A DNA stretch of 22,423 nt from a virus. The notes below the pieces were generated by a model. That model did not search any database and was not told the DNA's origin. It was given only the letters and a program-made list of their open reading frames with translations. The stretch is taken from positions 1 through 22,423 of IMG/VR virus record IMGVR_UViG_3300024258_000130; one strand, given 5' to 3'. Both the position numbers and the translations under genes were made by a program. Shown here in pieces: positions 1 through 8,695 of this stretch. Each line of letters opens with the position of its first letter. The first letter of the stretch is position 1.

Positions 1-285
1 TTCAAAAGAACTAACTGTTACAGTAGCACTATCAAAAGCCGATTCTAACTTTAAAGAATTAACTTGTGTATTGAGTGTTACATCTCCACCAAAAACTTTG
101 CTGCCTTCTTTAAGGATATGATCACCAAACCTGGTAACTTGCTCTTGCAAGATGGTTTGCATCTGGGTAAGTTCCCTTGCCTGAACTGCGAAACCAGGTC
201 TGAATAAGATCCTATGAAAGTTTTTATCTTTATCAAAATCATCATAGTATGGTGCAATGTTAAAATTTGTTTTTACGCCTGACAC
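1..285 (-). CDS. DUF4815-type virion/tail fibre protein, N-terminal 95 residues
   Basis: The reading frame is open from a GTG at 283-285 to the left edge, so only the N-terminus is present. GTG is the only credible start: two in-frame TAA codons lie immediately upstream, and an AAGG ribosome site sits about 8 bases before it. The N-terminus (SGVKTNFNIAPYYDDFDKDK, then HRILFRPG and AVQARELTQMQTILQ) matches, from memory, the DUF4815 family found in marine T4-like phage structural proteins, often annotated as tail fibre or virion proteins. It is the last visible gene of the baseplate operon, 21 bases after gp8. By position it could be a fibre or adsorption component replacing T4 gp9-gp12, but that is inference. 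The family call is fairly sure; the function is not. Confidence 0.75.
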   Translation of the reverse strand, partial: MSGVKTNFNIAPYYDDFDKDKNFHRILFRPGFAVQARELTQMQTILQEQVTRFGDHILKEGSKVFGGDVTLNTQVNSLKLESAFDSATVTVSSFE

Positions 286-306
286 TTATTACCTTATTGT
301 AAAATA

Positions 307-2034
307 TTAGAAGTTAATTATTAACTTAACATCTTCGATTTGGTCACTAGCTCTTGAAATTGGTGATCTATTTTCAACATATAGAATATCACCAGTATAT
401 TGTTTCAAGTCAGGTCCTTCAATAGCACTTGTATTAGCGGTTGTTCCACCTCCAGAAACCGTCAACGCTTCGTTAGCTTGAAAAGAACCTGGTGTTCCAT
501 CCCATCCGTTTGAAGTATTTGAACCTTTTGTAACTTGAGACATTCTCAATTTACTTGTTCCTGAAGTCCAGTCAACTACTCTTCCTGTTGCACCTGATAC
601 TGAACCTGTTACTAATTGGTCTGATGAATATGCAGAACCTGAAAAAGATTGCACTGTAACTCTAAGTGCCTGGTCAGCCAATGAAATAGTTGCTGGTATA
701 GCAAGATCATTATCATTAGTTGTATTAGCTGCGTTCGGATGTGAAATTAAACCAATTTTTCTAAAATCATTGGCTACTGTAAATTCTCCGGACTCATCAT
801 TTTCAAGTCTAACGTTAACCATAACGTTATATCCACCTAATTCTTCTGTGGCATCAAATCCATGACCGCCTTTTGGTTCGATAACAGCTTGAACTGTGGC
901 ATCATCTGTATTCCAAGAACTATTAGCTAAAACACTAACAGCTGCATTTGTATATCCAGAACCTGCGGCAATTGTTATAACATCAGTTAAACCAGAAGTA
1001 TTAGTTCCGTTTGATCTACAATTTGCTCCGCTTCCATCACCTAATATTTGTAATCTAGGTGCAATTTGAAAACTATCACTTTGTGCGGCCGCAGATGAAA
1101 CTGCTGGCGCGAAGGTAACTACTTTTGTAGTACCATTATAATCTGTAATAGTTCCACCTTGTCCTTCTGCATTTCCTGATGTAAAGAATATATCTGAACC
1201 GACATAAACATCATCAGCAGCACTTGCGGTACTATGAATACGTACGGAAGTAGTAGTATGTGAATATGCACTACCAAAACCGTTATCCAATGTGTTGGTT
1301 TCAAAAATTAAATATTCAGCTCCACCAACTGTTCCGTTAGCTGTTTTTCTATAGATATTGATAGCACCATCAACAGCTGCATTTTCAACAGCACGTTGTA
1401 AGGTGTTTTCCTGTGTGGCCGATGCCATAACAGTATTCTGATAACGTACTTGTTGTACAGGAATATAATTAGTGGTTACAAATTTCAAAGCCGATGCGGC
1501 CGAAATTGTGAACATATACTTCCACTTATATCCATCTGATCCAGGTGTAACAATAGTTGCTGCTTGACCTGTTGGTTTTGCAACACTTGTTCCACCAGTG
1601 TTATTGTTTGCTAAACACTTATATACATTATATTCATCTGTCATGACATAAAAGGTATTGGCAAGCATAGCATTTTGCGTATTATCATAAGCAAAATAAG
1701 ATGTATTGTTAGCCCAATTATATCTAGGAATACAATGTGTCACATCAGTAGATACAACCTTTTTAGCTGCGATCATATCTTTCCAATGATTATAATAAGT
1801 ATTTGATACTGAATCGGTGGGTGTAGGGGGTGTTGTGTCGTTGTCTGCTGCCGCGGCTCCTGCTACATTAGCCCAGTTCTGGACACCACCGATGAAAAGA
1901 TACATATTAGATTCTAAGTATGTATCGCCCGCGACTGTGTTCGCAAATGTTGTCATTCCGGAATCTTCGTCAAAAGACTCTCGAAACTGCTTTGCATTGA
2001 ACATTCTAAATTTATTTGTTACTAAAGCCGGCAT
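307..2034 (-). CDS. 8: Baseplate wedge subunit gp8
   Basis: Baseplate wedge protein of the T4 gp8 family; in T4, gp8 dimers join the gp7/gp10 complex during wedge assembly. Recognised by N-terminal VTNKFR, the block PTDSV..HWKDMIAAKKV...VTHCIPRYNW (about residues 72-107), DGYKWKYMF (about 167-175) and the C-terminal YTGDILYVENRSPI...DQIEDVKLIINF, which parallels T4 GEMIYMENRPPI...DQTEEINILFTF. At 575 residues it is far longer than T4 gp8 (334). Extra beta-rich sequence lies in the middle and between FRKIGLISHP (about 440) and the C-terminal motif; this includes an AAGSGYT strand motif and a VTGSVSGATGRVVDW module also seen in gp7. A TTGGAG ribosome site lies about 10 bases before the ATG. It follows gp7 by 28 bases, as in T4 order. 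Confidence 0.9.
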   Translation of the reverse strand: MPALVTNKFRMFNAKQFRESFDEDSGMTTFANTVAGDTYLESNMYLFIGGVQNWANVAGAAAADNDTTPPTPTDSVSNTYYNHWKDMIAAKKVVSTDVTHCIPRYNWANNTSYFAYDNTQNAMLANTFYVMTDEYNVYKCLANNNTGGTSVAKPTGQAATIVTPGSDGYKWKYMFTISAASALKFVTTNYIPVQQVRYQNTVMASATQENTLQRAVENAAVDGAINIYRKTANGTVGGAEYLIFETNTLDNGFGSAYSHTTTSVRIHSTASAADDVYVGSDIFFTSGNAEGQGGTITDYNGTTKVVTFAPAVSSAAAQSDSFQIAPRLQILGDGSGANCRSNGTNTSGLTDVITIAAGSGYTNAAVSVLANSSWNTDDATVQAVIEPKGGHGFDATEELGGYNVMVNVRLENDESGEFTVANDFRKIGLISHPNAANTTNDNDLAIPATISLADQALRVTVQSFSGSAYSSDQLVTGSVSGATGRVVDWTSGTSKLRMSQVTKGSNTSNGWDGTPGSFQANEALTVSGGGTTANTSAIEGPDLKQYTGDILYVENRSPISRASDQIEDVKLIINF

Positions 2035-2062
2035 TTCGATAACTCCAATCGTTATTAATTAA

Positions 2063-5000
2063 TTACTCTAAAACTGCATGTTGAGCTGCGTGATCACTAC
2101 GTCCTTCCGGGAAGTATTTATTCGCGCGCTCATGTACATTAAAACTACTTGTGGTATAATTACCTACAATATATTTAGCATCAAACCTACTATATATATT
2201 AATACGTTTATAGTCACTACCTGTATTTATAAGGTCTTCATATAAGAGATAATCATTCTCGATTTTTAATTTACCCATGGCAGATGTTGCATCAGTTGTA
2301 CCATCTTCTACTAATACTTCATCACCATCTTCGAGAAGCATCCCATCTGCTTCTTCTAGTATAATATTTATATCATCAAATAATATGCTCTGCCCAGATT
2401 CAAGATTTTCTACTGGGTGATCATTCTGTGGCATAGTTAATTCTATACCAAGTCCTGCGTATTCTTCTATTGTGCTATCGCCTACTATATCATCTAAATG
2501 TGGAACTGTGGATACTCTACAATAAGTATTCCATGGCCAACTAGCTTTCGTTTTATCCCATGTAGGCGAATATGTTCCATGTGTCGGTATATCGCATGTC
2601 ACTAATACCGTCTGTTCCGTACCTTGTTGTCCAGCAAGTGACTTTCCAATCTTATTAAGTGGATGGTTGCTATAAGCTACATTTAGCTTTATAGAAGCAT
2701 CTCTATAATCAACATAAAGATCTGTATCTGTTGCCCATGTAAAGTTTGTGTCTGCACCTTGAAAGAATGCTGCCATCTCGTGAGTTTGATCTTTTGTTAT
2801 TATTTCAGCCCAATCTCCTAGTAAACAATCCGCTTTTACTATACCAAGTAATGAGTGAACGCCATCTAATTGAGGTTTAGCCGTTCCATCTACTTCACAG
2901 AAAACTTTTTGTACCTTACCATTAGACATTAAACCTACTACATTTCCTTCTACTAAATTTTCATGTGCTTGATAAGTATATATCTCCCATCTAGGAAAAG
3001 ATAAATTTAATGAATCCTTTGTGTCTGCTTTTCCTAATTTAATTCTATCAAGAGCATCTGCAGAAGTTATTGTAGGAGGAGTAGTTGTAACATATGCCTC
3101 TTCCTGAAGATTCGCAGAATTTGCACTATAATTAGGATAATATTCAGCACCAGGTACTAGATCCCAAACTTTTTCTTCTGTTGAATCAGTATCATGAACT
3201 TCAACAAATTCCCCAACAGCGCCATCTGATTGAACTATTCCTAATAATGAATGAACATAATTGATTCTTGGGAAACAAACATTCCCTGTTTGATATACCT
3301 GTTGTATTGTCCCATCCGTTCTTAATCCTACAACATGTCCAGCTTTAATATTTGCAACTGCGACTTCAAACTTATTATCAGTTCTTAATGGATTATTTAA
3401 TCTCTTATCTTTTGGTCTAGCATATGACTGTCCATATTCATAAGTTGGATCTCTATAAATTCCGGAAGCAGTAGTATCTGGAGTATTAACACCCAGAGAT
3501 TTTTTAACATGCATCCATTCAGAACCATTAACTACTATCTTCTCTTCTATTTTTACTGGGCCGCCCATATTTGAATGATTATGACAATAAGCCCATACTG
3601 TATCATTTTTACTCCAGCTACCAGAACCATCAACATGTGCTACATCAAAATCTGGAATTTTAAAATCAACATATGATCCACCACTTCCTGGTGTGCCAAC
3701 TGCAGTATAAGGATATTGATTTGTTGCTTCTACATATCCTGCAGCATGTTTACCGTCAAGAAGATTTGCAAATCTTAATGGGTGTCCTAAATTAGTACTA
3801 TCTTCTTGATTAAAACGATATGTTACACCCTTGATAAGTTTTCTTGACCATGCACTATCATTAATGTTTACGCCATCAAAAAGAAAATCAGTGCTTGAAA
3901 CTGTTACCGCGATTAAACGATCTGCAGCATTTGGCCAATGTACAGTTTGTCTATCAATGGACATATTATCAAATGGTTGTATTTTTACCCTACTCTCATC
4001 TAATTTAACATATGTATCAACACTAGTTAAATTTGGTAATGACGCGGTTGCCATTCTTATAGGCAGTGTAGGCTCTTTCCAACTTATTACAGTTATAGTA
4101 GCATCACCGATTAATTCAACTTCTTCTTCACCATAACTTACATGAGTGGTAACTAATGGCATTGTTTCATTACCATCCGGTGAAGTATATTTTCCTAATA
4201 TACCTATTTCTGGCCAATATTCAAATCCACCTTTACGTACTAGACTTGGATTACCGTCTCCACCTAGACCCCAGAAAGTTTCCGGTGGTCTTTGTGCGCC
4301 CGCATATGTCCCAGCTGCATTAGTCGAAGTTTGAGGGTTCCATCTATTTTCTGTATTATAGTGTGAATCCTTACCGTGTAGGGAAACTCCACCGCCGGCG
4401 CTATGTCCTGTACATTCATTTCCTTCATAGTGACCTGGAATAACATATTCTGCGATTACATTCGGATACCAAGGTGCAATTTTAGTACTTTCGTTCAAAG
4501 CATTAGTTTGATCATGTTCTATGAACCAATGTGTTATTTCTACTCTGCCGGCATCACTACTATTGTAAGGTGTAGCTACACCAAATTGCCCAGCTAAATT
4601 ACCAGCATAATCTTTTTCATAGTCCCATCCGAGTCCATTTAACCAAGTAGTACTGTCTTGCCTTCCTAAGTGAAATGCAAAATGTTTATCATCTGTCGTT
4701 GCGCCAAAACCAATACATCTTGGATCTAAGAATTCAATATGATAATTATGAATAATACCCCAATCAAAATCAATTTGGCCATATTCACTATCAAACGGCA
4801 TCATTGTTCTATTATAACCCATTCTCATATCTTTATCAATTGGGCCGTATTGTGTAACATATGCTGGTGTTCTATCAACGAACAATTCAAGCTTTTTATT
4901 AGTGACTGATTCTGCCTCAATGGACATACTAATCAAAAATTCAATACCTATCTCACCAAATACTGCCCATCCTGCTGGATGAACAAAAGACCTTACCATA

Positions 5001-8000
5001 TCTCTAAAGGTACCAATCTGAATATCAGATCTCAAAACATATGAAAAATCTTGATAATAGTAAGAATCCTGTACCCTGATAATATCACTAATCATTCCTA
5101 ATTTACTTTTAAACGTTCCAGGATAATTAGTTATAGTTGTACGGTTAGCTGTAAATGTCGCGTTGTTATCACCTGTTGGGGCCGTAACTGTAGGAACTGT
5201 AGTATAGTTTATACCTGCCTGTGCAATTGTAAGAGCTTTAATAGCTCCAGTTTTTAAAGCACCGGATTTTAATACAGCATTATTACCATAATTCTCAGTT
5301 GATTCAACTGATTGAACATTTGCACTTGCTAATACAGCTGTTCTAGCACCAACTAAAGATACAACAGTTTCTCCAGCAGTAAATTCCGATGGTTCCATAA
5401 TCATAAATGATTCTGGTTCATCTGCTGTATTGAATCCTTCATATTCAAGCTTACCACGAGTTGTAACATCTATCATTTCAATTTTATCTACATGTAATGT
5501 ATATGTTGTAGATGTATTCATTTTTATATACAAATATATCGCATGATAATTATTTGTAGGATCAACTGTAAATTTGCCTTCATAAGTATAAATTTGATCA
5601 GCATTATTAGTGCCTACTTGACTATACAAATCTACATTTGTTAATCCGCCTATTGCACCGTCGCTTACAAAGTTTACATCTGTTTTAGAATGTCCATATC
5701 TAAGAACAACACTAGATAAAACAGTACTAGCTCTAAAACTTATTCTTCCAATATATTCATTACCGGCATTTAATAAATTCTCATAGTCAGCACCTGTACT
5801 ATTATTTAAACCCTTAAGTCCAACATATGTTTCCAATTGATCATTAACAGCAATCTTACCACTATATGATCCATATATTGTATTTGAAGATTCAATAGAA
5901 AGAGTATTATTACCAGTATCACCTGTTTGATTATCCCAAGTTTCATTTCCATTTGATGCTATAACAACAGCACCACCTACACCCTTAGTAGAAAAAGAAT
6001 AAAGAGCAGAAGTATTATTCTCAAATGTTCCTAATCCGCTTAAAATAACACTTTCGTCTTCAAGAGAAAATGTTGTATCTACTTCTTTCACTTTCATTGA
6101 ACTAGCAGTAGAATTCGCCGATGAATTAACATATGGCTGTACTACTTGAGCTTTTTTACCTGAAGTCTGTCCGATAACATATTCACCAAATCTATATTTC
6201 CCCTGAACATTTTCTGCAAAATTTAAATATGATAATTCAGCAGTATTTTTTCCAGTAATAGGATCTTCAAACTCATATGCCTTCTTTCCTAATATAGTTT
6301 GATTAGATGCTTCATAACTTGGGCCTTTTAAATAATCAATTCCAGTAGTTATAACCTGTACATTCGCAATTGCACCAAAAGAAGTATAGGTATATTTTGT
6401 TGCTCCGTAATAGCTATCAATAGAATAAGTATTATCTCCTAATTGATTTGTTTCATAATAACTTGCTGGTTTAATTGAAGCAATTTGAAACATTTGGGAT
6501 TTCCCAGGAACTGCTGTAGCGTTTGCACTATAGTATAAATCACCATAACTATTTTCAACAAAGTTAGCCGCCGATTCACTCTCAATTACATAAACAAAAC
6601 ATGTAGTGTTTACTGATGGCCCAGCAATTGTTCCTTTAGTTCCTGTTTTAGAATCATATACATAATAGCCTGATTGAATATCATCTTCAAAATTCTTTGT
6701 ATGAAAAAGAATATTATCACCAGCATCTGCTGAGCCATCTGTACTATCTATTAAAATTAATCCGTCACCTTCTTCAAGTAAAATATTAGCGCCGCCATCT
6801 TCAGTATCTTGATTTGTTACTTCAGCAACCCAAGTAGTTGAATTACTTGAACTAAAATGTGTATTAATATTTTCGGGATATCTTACATCGCCTGGATCAT
6901 CAACAGAAAATGAAAATGCATTTAATGAAATAGCGGAAGCAGCTGAACCACCATTTGCAGTTGAAATAACTTTATCAATTGTTGAATTAGAATCTCTAAA
7001 TGTTCCTGTTTCTAGAATTCCGCGAATAGCGCCAGTATGATTGGTGCCCAGTGTGCCGGCACTATCAACTATTAACATTTCACCGCCCATATATCCATTA
7101 CCGCCATCATCTACAATAATCTCATCAATTGCGCCATTAGCGGTTGCGGATACACGTGCTGAAGCACCTTGTCCGGGACCTCCTTTTATTACTAATTCAT
7201 CATTAACCTTATAACCTGTACCGGCGCTTACAATTGTAATATCACCAATAACAGCAATACAATCTCCTCTAGAAGAACCTGCCGGAAATGCCATTGCTTT
7301 CACAGCATCAGAAGAATCAGGACTATTCATAAGTTCCGAAAGCCCAGCTTCAGTATCAACAAATGCTTCAATCGTTGCTATTTTTTCGCCGGGTTGAAAA
7401 TCAGAATAGATATCAAAACGAGCATCATACCCTTTAACATAATCTGTTAAATATAATTCTGTTACTGCGGTCGATCCTTCAATATATGCAATAGAATTAT
7501 CAACAGTTGCTGTAGCTTGAGAATCTTGACCTTTAATAACTTTACTATTAAATTCATCTGGGTTTATAGCGGTACCGGTATATAATTTAACAGATTTTGC
7601 AGAACTCCAGGTACCATCGGAAGGTCTCAATAATCTTTCTTTTGGATATATAAAACTTAGTTGATCTGATCCATATACTGTTCTCCATAACCAAAGAAAA
7701 GAATCTTCTGTACCTCTGCTTCTATAGATATCCCTTGCTGTTTTAATCGCTTGTCTTAAATCTCCAATTGCATCAAAAGGAATATTTGATAAGAAATCTT
7801 CCCTGAATTGTTGTAACATGTAGTTGTCAGCTGCATCAACATCAGTCATTAAATCTATATCGGCAGCACCTCGAAGAGGATTTCTCAATAAATCTTTATC
7901 TGTTTCACCTACTGTAGCTTTTGCACGTGTCAATCTACCTCTAATAGATTCTCCGTGTATCAATACTCTTCCATTAATAGGACGTGCGAATAATAGATGT

Positions 8001-8695
8001 GGATCTAAATTATATTTTGGAGATGCGGTATTTGCTGTTTCTAAAAATTTACCAGCAGGTTCGTTTTTTCTTTGATAACCAGTTACTATAAGTTGAGCAC
8101 CAGATGTAGCGCCTATAATTACTTCACCAATAGCAAATGTAGCATCTTCTCCTCTTTCCGATTCAACTATAATTTCTGTATTAGCTTTCCCATCTTCTGG
8201 TGAATCTTCCTTTACAATTCTAGAAGCGGCTGTATATGCAGTATATGAGGTGCTAGGAGGATCTTTTATTGCTATACCATAGTTACCACCATTTGCTCCG
8301 CCTTTTCTCGGCATATAAAATACATTACCCCTTAACTCTTCTAATTCTAATTCATAAATTGTACCATCATCAGAAGCGGCTATAGCAGGTGCCTTATTTC
8401 CATAAACAGGATAAAAGTGTCCATATTGCAATCCGGCATCAGTTGACTCTGCACCATCTGAAGGTTCGTAAACAAGTTCTCTTTGATCTATAGCAGTCCC
8501 TCGAACATAATATGCGCCGTCATCATCCTCTTGGACAATATTATATTCGTCTAATTCTAAATCAGTATATTCTATTTGGTAGGATTCTAAAAATTCAAAA
8601 TACTTTGTCATAAAGACAGGGAGATTACTACCTTCTTCAGTAAAGAAGGATGGTAATTGATTTTGTATTATTTCAGATATTCTGTTATCAGCCAT
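2063..8695 (-). CDS. 7: Giant baseplate wedge protein gp7 with added domains
   Basis: At 2210 residues this is about twice T4 gp7 (1032). Two blocks resemble the C-terminal half of T4 gp7. The first (about residues 20-345) is FFTEEG..FMTKYFEFLES, then FREDFLSNIPFDAIGDLRQ and ARDIYRSRGTEDSFLWLWR, compared with T4 FYSTKGIEASYKFLF. The second (about 1215-1260) is YYYQDFSYVLRS...RSFVHPAGWAVFGEIGIEF, compared with T4 RSYYVMKIKS...RFVHPVGFGFIAI. About 870 residues separate them, where T4 has about 100-150. This insert holds GTGY/GNGY beta repeats (about 490-530), TSGA-type modules and a carbohydrate-binding-like jelly roll (about 925-1080). After residue 1260 comes a 950-residue extension: a Gly/His-rich region, a cupredoxin-like domain (about 1610-1715) and a duplicated domain (about 1778-1833 and 1907-1967). 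The ATG overlaps the gp6 stop by one base (TAATG), indicating translational coupling. The gp7 call is good; domain functions are inferred. Confidence 0.82.
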   Translation of the reverse strand: MADNRISEIIQNQLPSFFTEEGSNLPVFMTKYFEFLESYQIEYTDLELDEYNIVQEDDDGAYYVRGTAIDQRELVYEPSDGAESTDAGLQYGHFYPVYGNKAPAIAASDDGTIYELELEELRGNVFYMPRKGGANGGNYGIAIKDPPSTSYTAYTAASRIVKEDSPEDGKANTEIIVESERGEDATFAIGEVIIGATSGAQLIVTGYQRKNEPAGKFLETANTASPKYNLDPHLLFARPINGRVLIHGESIRGRLTRAKATVGETDKDLLRNPLRGAADIDLMTDVDAADNYMLQQFREDFLSNIPFDAIGDLRQAIKTARDIYRSRGTEDSFLWLWRTVYGSDQLSFIYPKERLLRPSDGTWSSAKSVKLYTGTAINPDEFNSKVIKGQDSQATATVDNSIAYIEGSTAVTELYLTDYVKGYDARFDIYSDFQPGEKIATIEAFVDTEAGLSELMNSPDSSDAVKAMAFPAGSSRGDCIAVIGDITIVSAGTGYKVNDELVIKGGPGQGASARVSATANGAIDEIIVDDGGNGYMGGEMLIVDSAGTLGTNHTGAIRGILETGTFRDSNSTIDKVISTANGGSAASAISLNAFSFSVDDPGDVRYPENINTHFSSSNSTTWVAEVTNQDTEDGGANILLEEGDGLILIDSTDGSADAGDNILFHTKNFEDDIQSGYYVYDSKTGTKGTIAGPSVNTTCFVYVIESESAANFVENSYGDLYYSANATAVPGKSQMFQIASIKPASYYETNQLGDNTYSIDSYYGATKYTYTSFGAIANVQVITTGIDYLKGPSYEASNQTILGKKAYEFEDPITGKNTAELSYLNFAENVQGKYRFGEYVIGQTSGKKAQVVQPYVNSSANSTASSMKVKEVDTTFSLEDESVILSGLGTFENNTSALYSFSTKGVGGAVVIASNGNETWDNQTGDTGNNTLSIESSNTIYGSYSGKIAVNDQLETYVGLKGLNNSTGADYENLLNAGNEYIGRISFRASTVLSSVVLRYGHSKTDVNFVSDGAIGGLTNVDLYSQVGTNNADQIYTYEGKFTVDPTNNYHAIYLYIKMNTSTTYTLHVDKIEMIDVTTRGKLEYEGFNTADEPESFMIMEPSEFTAGETVVSLVGARTAVLASANVQSVESTENYGNNAVLKSGALKTGAIKALTIAQAGINYTTVPTVTAPTGDNNATFTANRTTITNYPGTFKSKLGMISDIIRVQDSYYYQDFSYVLRSDIQIGTFRDMVRSFVHPAGWAVFGEIGIEFLISMSIEAESVTNKKLELFVDRTPAYVTQYGPIDKDMRMGYNRTMMPFDSEYGQIDFDWGIIHNYHIEFLDPRCIGFGATTDDKHFAFHLGRQDSTTWLNGLGWDYEKDYAGNLAGQFGVATPYNSSDAGRVEITHWFIEHDQTNALNESTKIAPWYPNVIAEYVIPGHYEGNECTGHSAGGGVSLHGKDSHYNTENRWNPQTSTNAAGTYAGAQRPPETFWGLGGDGNPSLVRKGGFEYWPEIGILGKYTSPDGNETMPLVTTHVSYGEEEVELIGDATITVISWKEPTLPIRMATASLPNLTSVDTYVKLDESRVKIQPFDNMSIDRQTVHWPNAADRLIAVTVSSTDFLFDGVNINDSAWSRKLIKGVTYRFNQEDSTNLGHPLRFANLLDGKHAAGYVEATNQYPYTAVGTPGSGGSYVDFKIPDFDVAHVDGSGSWSKNDTVWAYCHNHSNMGGPVKIEEKIVVNGSEWMHVKKSLGVNTPDTTASGIYRDPTYEYGQSYARPKDKRLNNPLRTDNKFEVAVANIKAGHVVGLRTDGTIQQVYQTGNVCFPRINYVHSLLGIVQSDGAVGEFVEVHDTDSTEEKVWDLVPGAEYYPNYSANSANLQEEAYVTTTPPTITSADALDRIKLGKADTKDSLNLSFPRWEIYTYQAHENLVEGNVVGLMSNGKVQKVFCEVDGTAKPQLDGVHSLLGIVKADCLLGDWAEIITKDQTHEMAAFFQGADTNFTWATDTDLYVDYRDASIKLNVAYSNHPLNKIGKSLAGQQGTEQTVLVTCDIPTHGTYSPTWDKTKASWPWNTYCRVSTVPHLDDIVGDSTIEEYAGLGIELTMPQNDHPVENLESGQSILFDDINIILEEADGMLLEDGDEVLVEDGTTDATSAMGKLKIENDYLLYEDLINTGSDYKRINIYSRFDAKYIVGNYTTSSFNVHERANKYFPEGRSDHAAQHAVLE

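Noticed and set aside
2224-2231. TATAAATA on the minus strand inside gp7
   Set aside because: It lies in coding sequence 190 bases before gp8, and several such 8-mers are expected by chance in AT-rich DNA; no supporting context.
2365-2372. Another minus-strand TATAAATA inside gp7
   Set aside because: Same reason; it falls in the codons of the IILEE repeat.
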